A stretch of DNA of 6,893 nt, taken from the NCBI GenBank assembly GCA_023461135.1, contig JAEWNX010000211.1, forward strand, positions 1 to 6,893, written 5' to 3'. The notes below the pieces were generated by a model that had not been told where the DNA came from, did no database searches, and saw only the letters and a program-made list of their open reading frames with translations. This document shows, in pieces, positions 1 through 6,275 of this stretch. The DNA is from Pseudomonadota bacterium (GTDB lineage Bacteria > Pseudomonadota > Alphaproteobacteria > Caulobacterales > Aquidulcibacteraceae). The position numbers were made by a program, and so were the translations under genes. Numbering within the stretch: the stretch's first letter is position 1; each line of letters opens with the position of its first letter.

Positions 1-1645
1 GTGCTGGGCCTCGATCGGCGTCGCCTGCGCCGTGGCCGGCGCACTGACCATGCTCTCGCAGGGAGCCGAATTGGATCAGCGCCGCATCCGCGAGCTTGGC
101 TGGGCGCATGACACCGCCAGCACGCTGGAAAAGGATTTCACGTCGCTGACGCGCGACATGTACCGGATGGCCGCCAATCCCACCGTCGAATACATGGACG
201 CCGCGCGCGGCAATCTCGAAGACTTCCGCCAGACGTTCAGGGTGTCCGACCCGCTGCTGCAGCAGCCTCAGTACCGCGAGGCGCAGCAGACGATCGCATC
301 GGGCATCGTCGACTTTGAATTCCTACTCGCCGAGAACGAGGCCAACGTCGTTGAGCGATCGCGCGACAGCGTCATCGGCTACGCCGACCGCATCTCCGTC
401 TTGGACGACCGCATCGACGCCGCCATCGAGCACGTGCGCAACGAAACGGCCGCCAATCAGGAGGCCCTGTTCGCGCGGCTGGACCGCGAGCGCTATCGCG
501 GCCTTGCGACCACACTCCTGGCCATCACCGCCGCCGCGCTGTTGATGCTGACGCTGTCGACCCTGGTAGGCGGCAGCATCCAGCGCTCCGTGGCCGTTGT
601 GCGCAAAGCGCTTGCCGCGTTGGCGGACGGCAAGCGCGCCGTCGATGCGCCCGGCGAAGGCCGCACCGACGAGTTCGGCGATCTCGGCCGCGCCGTGCGG
701 GCGTTCCGCGAAGCCTTGATCGAGGGCGACCGGCTGCGCGCCGACGCCGTCCGCACCGCCGCCGAAGAACGCGATCTCGCTAATCGCCTGTCGCTGGCGA
801 TGACGGAATTGGAGCGTGAGCGCGCCCATCTCGAGGACCGCGTCCTGGACCGCACGCGCGACTTGGAGGACGCCCGCCGCGCCGCGGAGGAGGCGAGCGC
901 GGCGAAAACGCGGTTCATCGCCAACATGAGCCACGAGCTGCGCACGCCCTTGAACGCCATCATCGGTTACAGCGAGATCATGCGCGAAGGCGCCGAGCTC
1001 GCCGCGCGCGCCGAAGATATCGCCGACCACGAGCGCGTCCTGCGTGCTGCGCAGCATCTGCTGAGGATGATCAACGAGGTTCTCGATCTGTCTCGAATCG
1101 AAGCGGGTCAGGTGCAGATCGCGCCGGAGCCGTACAACGTGGGCGAACTCGTGCTCGGCGCGGTGGACGCGGTTCGGCCGCTGGCGGAGGCGAACGGCAA
1201 CACCATCGCCGTCGACGTCGCGCGCGACGGTCTGGGCGAGACGCGCACCGATACGCTGAAACTGCACCAGTGCCTGGTCAATCTCCTGGCCAACGCCGCG
1301 AAGTTCACCAGTCGCGGCATCATCTCGGTGCGGGCGCGCCGCATCGACGGGGACATGGTGTTCGATGTCCGCGACACCGGCATTGGCATCGCCCCCGACA
1401 AACTCAAGGCCCTGTTCCAGCCTTTCGTGCAGGCGGACGCCTCGGCCACGCGCAATGTCGAGGGCACGGGCCTGGGCCTGGCCATCACCCGCAATTTCGC
1501 GCGGCTGCTCGGCGGCGACGTCTCGGTCGAGAGCGCGCCCGGACGCGGCTCCACCTTCCGCCTCGCCGTGGCGGCAGACCTGCAAACCGGCGAGCCGGAC
1601 GCGCGCGAGCCTGCGTCCCCGTTCCAGATGATGCTGCGGGCCTAG
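1..1645 (+). CDS. Sensor histidine kinase, membrane-bound, 5' end cut off by the window
   Basis: Two-component sensor kinase that autophosphorylates on a histidine and would pass the phosphate to a response regulator; no regulator gene is visible here. The frame is open from base 2, so the gene starts left of the window; the GTG at 32 lies inside the first membrane helix and is unlikely to be the true start. Of 547 visible residues: end of transmembrane helix 1 (about 1-18); a mostly helical, presumably periplasmic sensor region (about 20-165) that I cannot assign to a family; helix 2 (about 167-192); HAMP (about 190-240); a charged coiled-coil linker (about 241-305); HisKA with MSHELRTP, phospho-acceptor His311 (codon 932-934); HATPase_c with N-box NLLANAAKFT, G1 DTGIGI, F-box FQPF and G2 GTGLGLAI. 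All catalytic boxes look intact, so it should be active. There is no receiver domain; the stop is TAG. Ligand unknown. Confidence 0.93.
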   Translation, partial: CWASIGVACAVAGALTMLSQGAELDQRRIRELGWAHDTASTLEKDFTSLTRDMYRMAANPTVEYMDAARGNLEDFRQTFRVSDPLLQQPQYREAQQTIASGIVDFEFLLAENEANVVERSRDSVIGYADRISVLDDRIDAAIEHVRNETAANQEALFARLDRERYRGLATTLLAITAAALLMLTLSTLVGGSIQRSVAVVRKALAALADGKRAVDAPGEGRTDEFGDLGRAVRAFREALIEGDRLRADAVRTAAEERDLANRLSLAMTELERERAHLEDRVLDRTRDLEDARRAAEEASAAKTRFIANMSHELRTPLNAIIGYSEIMREGAELAARAEDIADHERVLRAAQHLLRMINEVLDLSRIEAGQVQIAPEPYNVGELVLGAVDAVRPLAEANGNTIAVDVARDGLGETRTDTLKLHQCLVNLLANAAKFTSRGIISVRARRIDGDMVFDVRDTGIGIAPDKLKALFQPFVQADASATRNVEGTGLGLAITRNFARLLGGDVSVESAPGRGSTFRLAVAADLQTGEPDAREPASPFQMMLRA

Positions 1646-1676
1646 GGCGGCGTCCGCCGTCAGCCAGCACGTCCTT

Positions 1677-1696
1677 CGGCGCGTGACGCCGCGCCG
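1677..1696 (+). other. GC-only stem-loop between the kinase and fabH-like genes
   Basis: CGGCGCG (1677-1683) pairs perfectly with CGCGCCG (1690-1696) around a 6-base loop, giving a 7-bp stem of G/C pairs only. It starts 32 bases after the kinase stop. No run of T follows (CTGACTTGC), so it is not a canonical intrinsic terminator; it could slow polymerase, protect the kinase mRNA 3' end, or sit in the leader of the next gene. Such stems also arise by chance in DNA this GC-rich. Confidence 0.3.
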
Positions 1697-1734
1697 CTGA
1701 CTTGCTACCCATGCAAGGTAAGCGGGGATTGCAC

Positions 1735-2853
1735 ATGACGTACGCCGCGATCACGGGCTGGGGCAAATGCATGCCGCCGGCTGTGCTCACCAACACCGAT
1801 CTCTCCACCTTTATCGACACCAACGACGAGTGGATCGTCTCGCGCACCGGCATGCGTGAGCGGCGTGTCTCTCACGTTTCGGCCACCGAGATGGCCGTCG
1901 TCGCCGCCAAGCGCGCACTCGCCTGCGCCGGCGTCGATGCGGCCGATGTCGATCTCATCGTCTACGGGAGCTGTTCGAACGACGAGCAGGTGCCGAATTC
2001 GGCGTCCGGCGTGCAAGCCGCGATCGGCGCTACACGCGCCGCGTCGATGGACGTGAACACGGCCTGCACCAGCTTCCTCTACAGCTTGAGCACGGCGACC
2101 GCGATGATCCGCACCGGCGTCGTGAAAACCGCGATCGTGATCGGCGTCGAGATCATCTCGCCCTTCATGGATTGGGACAACCGCAACGTCGCCGTTCTGT
2201 TCGGCGACGGATGCGCTGCAGTCGTCGTGCAGGCCAGCGACAAGCAAGAGGGCGTGATCGGCGAACAGCTCGGCTGCCTCGCCGACGCGCGCCAGACCCT
2301 GCGCGTGCGCGGCATGGGTACGGTCTACACCAACCGCAACGTCACGTCCGGCGACACGGAGTGGGATTTCGACGGCCAGGAGATCTTCAAACGCGCCGTG
2401 CAAGGCATGGTGCAGGCGAGCCAAGCCGTGATGAAGAAATGCGGAGTCGGCCCCGAGGACATCGATCTCGTCGTGCCGCACCAGGCGAACCTGCGCATCA
2501 TCGACGCCGTCGTCTCCCGCACCGGCGTCCCGATGGACAAAGTGATGCTTACTGTCGAGCGCTACGGCAACATGAGCGCGGCCACCGTTCCTGTCGCGTT
2601 GGCCGAGGCCCTGGAGGAGGGCCGCGTAAAACCGGGCGCTCTCGTGCTGATGCCCGCGTTCGGCGCCGGTCTCACCGTCTGCGCGCACCTCGTGCGCTGG
2701 GGCGATCGCGTGACCCCGCTCGGCGAAAGCGACGCGGCGTTGCCGCCGCTCAAGAAAACCGCGCTGGAAATGGTGCAGGACATCCGCGCCCGCAAAGCGC
2801 GCGAGCGTTCGCACGCGGGCCTGAACGCCCCGACCTTCATCGAAGCGATGTAA
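1735..2853 (+). CDS. Beta-ketoacyl-ACP synthase III (FabH-like) with C-terminal extension
   Basis: Thiolase-fold condensing enzyme. FabH family members join an acyl-CoA primer to malonyl-ACP, in fatty acid initiation or in a dedicated lipid or polyketide pathway. I chose ATG 1735 because GGGGA lies 6 bases upstream and the protein then begins, like FabH, with MTYAAITGWGKCMPP; a TTG at 1702 and an ATG at 1711 are in frame but lack as good a site. Of 372 residues: DEWIVSRTGMRER (31-43, the family's CoA-contact segment), catalytic Cys111 in NTACTSF, GDGCAA (157-162), His249 in VPHQANLRII, Asn279 in RYGNMSAATVP, and a glycine loop AFGAGLT (308-314) where E. coli FabH has AFGGGFT. Housekeeping FabH is about 317-330 residues and would end near RW322; here about 50 residues follow, ending in a basic, helical-looking stretch. 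No plsX, acpP or other fab gene is adjacent, so I infer a second, specialised paralogue rather than the housekeeping enzyme. Primer specificity unknown. Confidence 0.88.
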   Translation: MTYAAITGWGKCMPPAVLTNTDLSTFIDTNDEWIVSRTGMRERRVSHVSATEMAVVAAKRALACAGVDAADVDLIVYGSCSNDEQVPNSASGVQAAIGATRAASMDVNTACTSFLYSLSTATAMIRTGVVKTAIVIGVEIISPFMDWDNRNVAVLFGDGCAAVVVQASDKQEGVIGEQLGCLADARQTLRVRGMGTVYTNRNVTSGDTEWDFDGQEIFKRAVQGMVQASQAVMKKCGVGPEDIDLVVPHQANLRIIDAVVSRTGVPMDKVMLTVERYGNMSAATVPVALAEALEEGRVKPGALVLMPAFGAGLTVCAHLVRWGDRVTPLGESDAALPPLKKTALEMVQDIRARKARERSHAGLNAPTFIEAM

Positions 2854-2858
2854 GCGCG

Positions 2859-3371
2859 TTACGCCCGCAGCTTGGCCATGATGACGCTGTCGCGGACGCC
2901 CAGATGCGTCTTCCAATTGCCGCGCAGCAGGCCTTCGCGCTGAAAACCCGCGCGCAAGAAGAGCGAGATCGACGCGTTGTTCTCCGGATCGATGTCGGCC
3001 ATCAGGCGGTGCATGCCGCGCTCGCCGAACGCGTGGTCCTCCACGAGCTGCAGCGCCTTTGACGCCAGCCCGCGCCCGGTCGCGTCGCGCCGCATGACGA
3101 TGCCGATCTCGCCAACGCCCTCGCGCAGCTCGAACAAAGCCACGCGCCCCAGCGCCTCGCCGCCGCCTTCCGTGATCGCCCACGCCTGGGCGCCTTTCAT
3201 GGCCAACGTTTCTTCGATGTAGCGCGCTGTCTGCGCAACGCTCTCGTGCGCCGGGCTCGACCAATATCTGTGCGTCTCCGCGTCGCCATGCGCCGCGAAC
3301 AGAGCCGGCGCATCCGCGACGTCAAGCGGGCGCAGGACGACGCCGGACGCGCTCAGAACGGGTGGCTGCAT
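2859..3371 (-). CDS. GNAT N-acetyltransferase, RimJ/RimL-like (downstream tandem copy)
   Basis: A 170-residue, single-domain acetyl-CoA-dependent acetyltransferase of the RimJ/RimL type; substrate unknown (protein N-terminus, amine or small molecule). Visible landmarks: N-terminal strand VVLRPL (11-16), strand EIGIVMRR (88-95), acetyl-CoA pyrophosphate loop TGRGLA (98-103; the usual Q/R-x-x-G-x-G/A has Thr in first place), and motif B DPENNASISLFLRAGF (128-143), then the C-terminal strand RDSVIMAKLRA. It starts at ATG 3371 with only a weak GAGAG site nine bases upstream, and ends in TAA five bases from the stop of the convergent fabH-like gene. By my hand alignment it is about 55% identical to the neighbouring GNAT over about 160 residues with one single-residue gap, so the two come from a tandem duplication. 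It is probably the last gene of the minus-strand operon. Confidence 0.88.
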   Translation of the reverse strand: MQPPVLSASGVVLRPLDVADAPALFAAHGDAETHRYWSSPAHESVAQTARYIEETLAMKGAQAWAITEGGGEALGRVALFELREGVGEIGIVMRRDATGRGLASKALQLVEDHAFGERGMHRLMADIDPENNASISLFLRAGFQREGLLRGNWKTHLGVRDSVIMAKLRA

Positions 3372-3442
3372 CGGCTAGAGCTCTCGTGGAACAATCACCG
3401 GCGCCGCACGGTGGCGCGCGATGCGGCGTCTGATGTGCTTAC
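3372..3442 (-). other. 71-base gap between the two GNAT genes
   Basis: This is the only sizeable non-coding gap within the minus-strand gene run. It contains the 8-base palindrome AGAGCTCT (3377-3384) just upstream of the downstream GNAT start, and two competing short inverted repeats: CACCG/CGGTG (3396-3400 and 3409-3413) and GCGCC/GGCGC (3401-3405 and 3413-3417). I see no convincing -35/-10 pair and no terminator with a T-run. It may be simply the spacer left by the duplication. Confidence 0.35.
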
Positions 3443-3961
3443 CTATCGCCCGGCTCGCGCCTTTGCCAGAATAATGCTGTCGCGCAATCCCAGCTTCGTT
3501 GTTCGATATGCGGGCATCAGCCTCTCATCCACGAAACCGGCGCGCCGGAAGAGAGCGAGCGACGCCCCATTCTCCGCGTCCACATCGGCGACGAGACGCG
3601 CGAGCCCCAGATCGTCGAACGCGTGCGCCTCCGCCAGCGCAAGCGCCTTCAGGCCCAGCCCGCGCCTCTGCGCCGCGCGGCGGATGACAATGCCGAACTC
3701 GCCCACATCCGGCTCGGGCGTGCGCAACGCCAGCCGCCCGAGCGCCTCGCCGCCATCCTCCGTAACGGCCCACGCCGCACGCGAACGCGCCAGCGTGTCG
3801 GCGATGTAGCGGCGCGTCTCGCCTACAGCCGCGTGCGCCGCATCGCGCCGATAAAGTTTCACATCTGGATCGCTGAGCGCGATGAAGATGGCAGGTGCGT
3901 CGGCAAGCACAAGAGGACGAAGAACGACGCCGGGCCCCGTGAGCGTCGGCGTATCGCTCAC
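3443..3961 (-). CDS. GNAT N-acetyltransferase, RimJ/RimL-like (upstream tandem copy)
   Basis: A 172-residue GNAT acetyltransferase, substrate unknown. I place the start at GTG 3961 rather than at a far upstream in-frame codon (4126): the GTG overlaps the rlmN stop as GTGA, AAGGCGAG lies at a good distance upstream, and the protein then begins a few residues before the family's first strand GVVLRPL (11-17), matching the other copy. The longer reading would add 55 low-complexity basic residues that lie wholly inside rlmN. Landmarks: EFGIVIRR (88-95), a textbook acetyl-CoA loop QRRGLG (98-103), motif [17 protein letters not shown] (128-143) and RDSIILAK near the C-terminus. It is about 55% identical to the downstream GNAT by hand alignment. 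The stop-start overlap means its translation is probably coupled to rlmN. Confidence 0.88.
   Translation of the reverse strand: MSDTPTLTGPGVVLRPLVLADAPAIFIALSDPDVKLYRRDAAHAAVGETRRYIADTLARSRAAWAVTEDGGEALGRLALRTPEPDVGEFGIVIRRAAQRRGLGLKALALAEAHAFDDLGLARLVADVDAENGASLALFRRAGFVDERLMPAYRTTKLGLRDSIILAKARAGR
3958..3961 (-). promoter_or_regulatory. GTGA stop-start overlap, rlmN to GNAT
   Basis: The rlmN stop TGA (3960-3958) and the GNAT start GTG (3961-3959) share bases as GTGA. A Shine-Dalgarno-like AAGGCGAG sits in the last rlmN codons, seven bases between AAGG and the GTG. This layout is typical of translational coupling and fixes the GNAT start. Confidence 0.75.
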
Positions 3962-5112
3962 GCGCTCGCCTTGGCCCGCTCGCTGGCGCGCTGCTTCACG
4001 CTTTCGCTGCGCAACTGCCCGCAGGCCGCAAGAATGTCGCGCCCGCGCGGCGTACGGATCGGCGAGGAATAGCCGGCGCGGTTCAGCACTTCGGCGAACT
4101 TCTCGATCGTTTCCCAATCCGAGCATTCGTATGGCGCGCCCGGCCAGGGATTGAATGGAATCAGATTGATCTTCGCTGGAATGCCCGCCAGCAGTTTCAC
4201 CAGCGCCTTGGCCTCCGGCAGCGAATCGTTGACGCCCTTCAGCATCACGTATTCGAACGTCACGCGCTTGGCGTTGCCCAGCGAAGGATAAGCACGGATC
4301 GCCGCGAACAGCTCTGCCAGATTGTATTTCTTGTTGATCGGCACGAGCTGGTTGCGCAGCTCGTCGTTGGTCGCGTGCAGCGAAATCGCCAGCATCGCGC
4401 CCGTGCGCTCACCCAGTTCCGCGATCTTCGGCGCTACGCCCGCCGTCGACACGGTGATGCGGCGGCGCGAGATGGAAATGCCGTCTCCGTCGGAAACGAC
4501 GCTGATCGCCGCATCGACATTGTCCAAATTGTAGAGCGGCTCGCCCATGCCCATGAACACGATGTTCGTAAGTTGCCGCTCGCCATCATTGAGCGGGCGC
4601 TCTTGAGTCGGCCATTCGCCCAATGCATCGCGCGCCACCATCACCTGCGCCACAATCTCCGCCGCCGAGAGATTGCGCACCAGCTTCTGCGTGCCGGTGT
4701 GGCAGAACGTGCAGTTGAGCGTGCAGCCAACCTGGCTCGACACGCACAGCGCGCCCGACCGCCCGACGTCCGGAATGAACACGCACTCGCCTTCGACGCC
4801 GGGCCCAAACCGGATCAGCCACTTGCGTGTGCCGTCCTGGCTTACCTGCGCCGTCACGATCTCCGGCCGCGCCAGCGTGTAGTGCTGCGCCAAAGTCGCG
4901 CGCAGTTGCTTGGCGACGTTCGTCATCGCCGCGAAATCGGTCACGCCGTAATGGTAGATCCAGCGCCAGAGCTGCTCGGCGCGCATGCGCGACTTGGCGG
5001 GCTCGACGCCAACGGCGACGAGTTTCTCCGCCAGTTCCTGGCGCGTCAGACCCACGAGAGAGGGAAGGGCAGTCACGGGGCGGGTTATGGGGTCGGCTCG
5101 TGGCGGCTGCAA
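3958..5112 (-). CDS. rlmN: Dual-specificity 23S rRNA/tRNA adenine-C2 methyltransferase RlmN
   Basis: Radical-SAM enzyme that methylates C2 of A2503 in 23S rRNA and, in E. coli, of A37 in some tRNAs, by a methyl-cysteine mechanism; it acts in the cytoplasm and tunes ribosome accuracy. Of 384 residues: N-terminal RNA-binding helical part (about 18-80, including [13 protein letters not shown]), Glu109 in VEGECVFIP, Cys123 in ALCVSSQVG, the 4Fe-4S motif CTLNCTFC (Cys130, 134, 137), SAM-binding GMGEP (188-192), SLHA (244-247), NPWPG (321-325) and the methyl-carrying Cys364 in LAACGQL. Every catalytic residue is present and the length is normal. The likely start is TTG 5112, with AAGG nine bases upstream; GTG 5076 is in frame but lacks a ribosome site. 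The N-terminus is poorly conserved in the family, so the start is less sure than the identity. It follows the SpoU-type methylase gene by four bases, so the two RNA methylases are probably co-expressed. Confidence 0.96.
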   Translation of the reverse strand: MQPPRADPITRPVTALPSLVGLTRQELAEKLVAVGVEPAKSRMRAEQLWRWIYHYGVTDFAAMTNVAKQLRATLAQHYTLARPEIVTAQVSQDGTRKWLIRFGPGVEGECVFIPDVGRSGALCVSSQVGCTLNCTFCHTGTQKLVRNLSAAEIVAQVMVARDALGEWPTQERPLNDGERQLTNIVFMGMGEPLYNLDNVDAAISVVSDGDGISISRRRITVSTAGVAPKIAELGERTGAMLAISLHATNDELRNQLVPINKKYNLAELFAAIRAYPSLGNAKRVTFEYVMLKGVNDSLPEAKALVKLLAGIPAKINLIPFNPWPGAPYECSDWETIEKFAEVLNRAGYSSPIRTPRGRDILAACGQLRSESVKQRASERAKASA

Positions 5113-5127
5113 GGCGTTACGCCTTGC
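5109..5127 (-). promoter_or_regulatory. Perfect hairpin over the methylase stop and the rlmN start
   Basis: On the coding strand, arm GCAAGGCG (5127-5120), loop TAA (5119-5117) and arm CGCCTTGC (5116-5109) form a perfect 8-bp stem. The loop is exactly the stop codon of the upstream methylase gene; the 5' arm contains the rlmN Shine-Dalgarno candidate (AAGG, 5125-5122) and the 3' arm contains the TTG start (5112-5110). If it folds in mRNA, free initiation at rlmN would be blocked, and a ribosome terminating at the TAA would open the stem, giving strict translational coupling. The structure is seen directly; the regulatory role is inferred and depends on the TTG being the real start. Confidence 0.5.
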
Positions 5128-5629
5128 GTTTCGGCGCCTCTGTCATCTCCGGCGCAGGTCCGCCCGGCATGATCGGCCGCGCCGGATAGCCGCCGTGCGC
5201 TAAGAGCCGGTCGTACATCACGATCGCGCCCGCCAAGCCCACGTTGACGCAGAACTTGGTCGGGATCTTCACCACGTGCGCGCACCGCTCCAGCAGCGCC
5301 GGCGACAGCGAGCCGCGCTCACGCCCCAGCACGTACGCGGCCGCCTGCGGATGCTGGAATCGCGGCAGCTCCACCGCCTCGTCGGTCAGCTCCACACCGA
5401 CCAGCGCGCAGCCCCGCGGCAAGCGCAACTCTTCCAGCGTGTTCCACGCGTAATACGGCATGTGATCGAAGCTGCGCGACGTATCGCTGTTATACGCCTC
5501 GCGCACCTTCGGATGCGCATTGACCGTAAAGAAGAAGCTGGCCCCGAACGCGTGCGCCGTACGCATCAGCGCGCCGAGATTCATCGGCTTGGAAATTTCC
5601 TCAGCGCCAATGCCGAAAAACCCGCGCAT
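5117..5629 (-). CDS. SpoU/TrmH-family RNA 2'-O-ribose methyltransferase
   Basis: SAM-dependent SPOUT (trefoil-knot) methyltransferase that methylates a ribose 2'-OH in tRNA or rRNA; which nucleotide is not readable from sequence. Of 170 residues: motif 1 [14 protein letters not shown] (17-30) with the conserved Asn and Arg, motif 2 [11 protein letters not shown] (100-110), and motif 3 [21 protein letters not shown] (122-142), where the usual Ser-Leu before the conserved Asn129 is Cys-Val. It is short, close to the compact TrmL-type length, and lacks an N-terminal L30e-like RNA-binding domain. The tail after about 145 is Pro-rich and ends in basic PKRKA. I place the start at ATG 5629, which shares its A with the TGA of the upstream lipoprotein gene (TGATG). 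A GTG at 5647 would add six residues; neither start has a good Shine-Dalgarno, which fits reinitiation. Confidence 0.9.
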   Translation of the reverse strand: MRGFFGIGAEEISKPMNLGALMRTAHAFGASFFFTVNAHPKVREAYNSDTSRSFDHMPYYAWNTLEELRLPRGCALVGVELTDEAVELPRFQHPQAAAYVLGRERGSLSPALLERCAHVVKIPTKFCVNVGLAGAIVMYDRLLAHGGYPARPIMPGGPAPEMTEAPKRKA

Positions 5630-5631
5630 CA
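5627..5631 (-). promoter_or_regulatory. TGATG stop-start overlap, lipoprotein to methylase
   Basis: The TGA ending the second MliC-like gene (5631-5629) and the ATG of the SpoU-family gene (5629-5627) share one A. No AGGA-type site lies just upstream (the sequence is CTCTGGTG), so the methylase is probably translated by termination-reinitiation from the lipoprotein gene. This decides the methylase start at 5629. Confidence 0.7.
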
Positions 5632-5952
5632 CCAGAGATCGAACCACCAGTCGCTGCGTTTGCGCTGGCAGTTCTCGTATGGTCCGCCAAACACGCCCGT
5701 CAGCGTCGCGCTCCCGCCCGTCTCGGCATAGCTCACCGTCCCGTTCGTGTACTGGCCCTCCGCACCCGCGACAGGATCGAGCCGATGCGTCTGGCCCGCC
5801 GCGAAAATTTCCACGCCATTCGAAACGCGGCGCAGGCTGAAGTCCTTGTCGCCCGCGCAGCGCCAGTTCGTCCGCTCGCCTTCAGCGTTTCCGCCCGTGC
5901 TAGCGCACGCGGCAAGCGCCAAGATCGCCGCCGCCGCCACAAGTGTCTTCAT
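5629..5952 (-). CDS. MliC-like lipoprotein, divergent second copy
   Basis: A 107-residue predicted lipoprotein. The signal peptide MKTLVAAAAILALAAC ends in a lipobox with lipid-carrying Cys16; Ala at +2 suggests outer-membrane sorting. The mature part resembles the MliC/C-type-lysozyme-inhibitor fold: NWRC (Cys32), strand DFSLRR, AAGQTHRL, GQYTNGTVSY, TGVFGGPYENC (Cys95), with Cys32 and Cys95 likely disulfide-bonded. It is a tandem paralogue of the preceding gene, but the family signature SGxxY reads AEGQY (64-68) and the Trp of the following loop is Ala76, so lysozyme inhibition is doubtful. After Cys95 comes an unusual tail, QRKRS then DWWFDLW, absent from the other copy. I start at ATG 5952, with GAGG nine bases upstream; a longer in-frame reading from 6258 runs through the first copy out of frame and is spurious. 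The stop overlaps the methylase start. Confidence 0.82.
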   Translation of the reverse strand: MKTLVAAAAILALAACASTGGNAEGERTNWRCAGDKDFSLRRVSNGVEIFAAGQTHRLDPVAGAEGQYTNGTVSYAETGGSATLTGVFGGPYENCQRKRSDWWFDLW

Positions 5953-5974
5953 CGCAGCCCACCTCATTCTAGGT

Positions 5975-6271
5975 TCAGCTCCGGCGGCAGTTCGCGTACG
6001 GCCCGCCTTGCGCGCCGTTGAGCATGGCTTCGCCGCCGTGCTCCCAATATTCGACCGTGCCGTTTGTGTAGCGCGTGCCCGAGCCGGCCGGCACGCCCGG
6101 CAGTGTGTAGGTCTGGCCGCCCGCGAAGACGATGGCATTGCCATCGGAGTCCAGCCGCATCGAGAACGCCGCGCCGCCCTCGCAGCGCCAATCGACGCGC
6201 GGTCCGCCCGGCGTTGACGTGCTGCATGCGGCCAGAACGACGAGAGCTGTAAGAGCAAGAATCTTTTTCAT
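5975..6271 (-). CDS. MliC-family lipoprotein (predicted c-type lysozyme inhibitor)
   Basis: A 98-residue predicted lipoprotein. MKKILALTALVVLAAC is a signal peptide with a lipobox; Cys16 would be lipidated and Ser at +2 favours the outer membrane. The mature part fits the MliC family (membrane-bound inhibitors of c-type lysozyme that protect peptidoglycan from host or predator lysozyme): DWRC (Cys30), GGQTYTLP, SGTRY (64-68, matching the family's SGxxY), then YWEHGGEAML (75-84), where the family usually has a W-x-K-G loop, and GGPYANC (Cys95). The Lys reported to contact the lysozyme active site in characterised members aligns with His78 here. Start ATG 6271 has AGGTGA just upstream, overlapping the stop of the asparaginase gene, four bases away. 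A 22-base gap separates it from its paralogue. The family call is good; actual inhibitory activity is inferred. Confidence 0.83.
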   Translation of the reverse strand: MKKILALTALVVLAACSTSTPGGPRVDWRCEGGAAFSMRLDSDGNAIVFAGGQTYTLPGVPAGSGTRYTNGTVEYWEHGGEAMLNGAQGGPYANCRRS

Positions 6272-6275
6272 GCGA

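Noticed and set aside
32..34. GTG 32 as the start of the histidine kinase
   Set aside because: The frame stays open to base 2 and the upstream residues continue a hydrophobic helix, so the true start is outside the window.
323..1585. Long open frame (420 codons) on the minus strand opposite the histidine kinase
   Set aside because: It is the shadow of the kinase gene: the plus frame has every kinase box in order, while this reading is Arg/Gly/Ala/His-rich with no domain. Long antisense frames are expected at this GC content.
1646..1658. GGCGG-CGT-CCGCC right after the kinase stop, as an intrinsic terminator
   Set aside because: The stem is only 5 bp and no T-run follows, so it does not meet the usual criteria.
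1702..1734. TTG 1702 or ATG 1711 as the start of the fabH-like gene
   Set aside because: Neither has a good ribosome site, and both add residues before the conserved FabH N-terminus; ATG 1735 has GGGGA six bases upstream.
2856..2865. GCGTTACGCC, also present at 5114-5123, as a dispersed repeat at gene ends
   Set aside because: Both copies arise where a gene ends in an Ala codon GCG followed by TAA and CGC; at the first site the pairing is only 3 bp. Two copies of a 10-mer tied to stop codons are not enough to call a repeat family.
1705..3264. Long open frame (519 codons) on the minus strand opposite the fabH-like gene and running through the first GNAT
   Set aside because: It has a low-complexity Arg/His/Gly composition, no motifs, and conflicts with two well-supported genes.
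3962..4126. N-terminal extension of the upstream GNAT back to 4126
   Set aside because: It lies wholly within rlmN in another frame, is basic and low-complexity, and adds 55 residues before the normal GNAT start; GTG 3961 has a Shine-Dalgarno and a GTGA overlap.
5953..6258. N-terminal extension of the second MliC-like protein back to 6258
   Set aside because: It would run out of frame through the first MliC-like gene and bury a clear lipoprotein signal peptide inside the chain; ATG 5952 has its own GAGG site.
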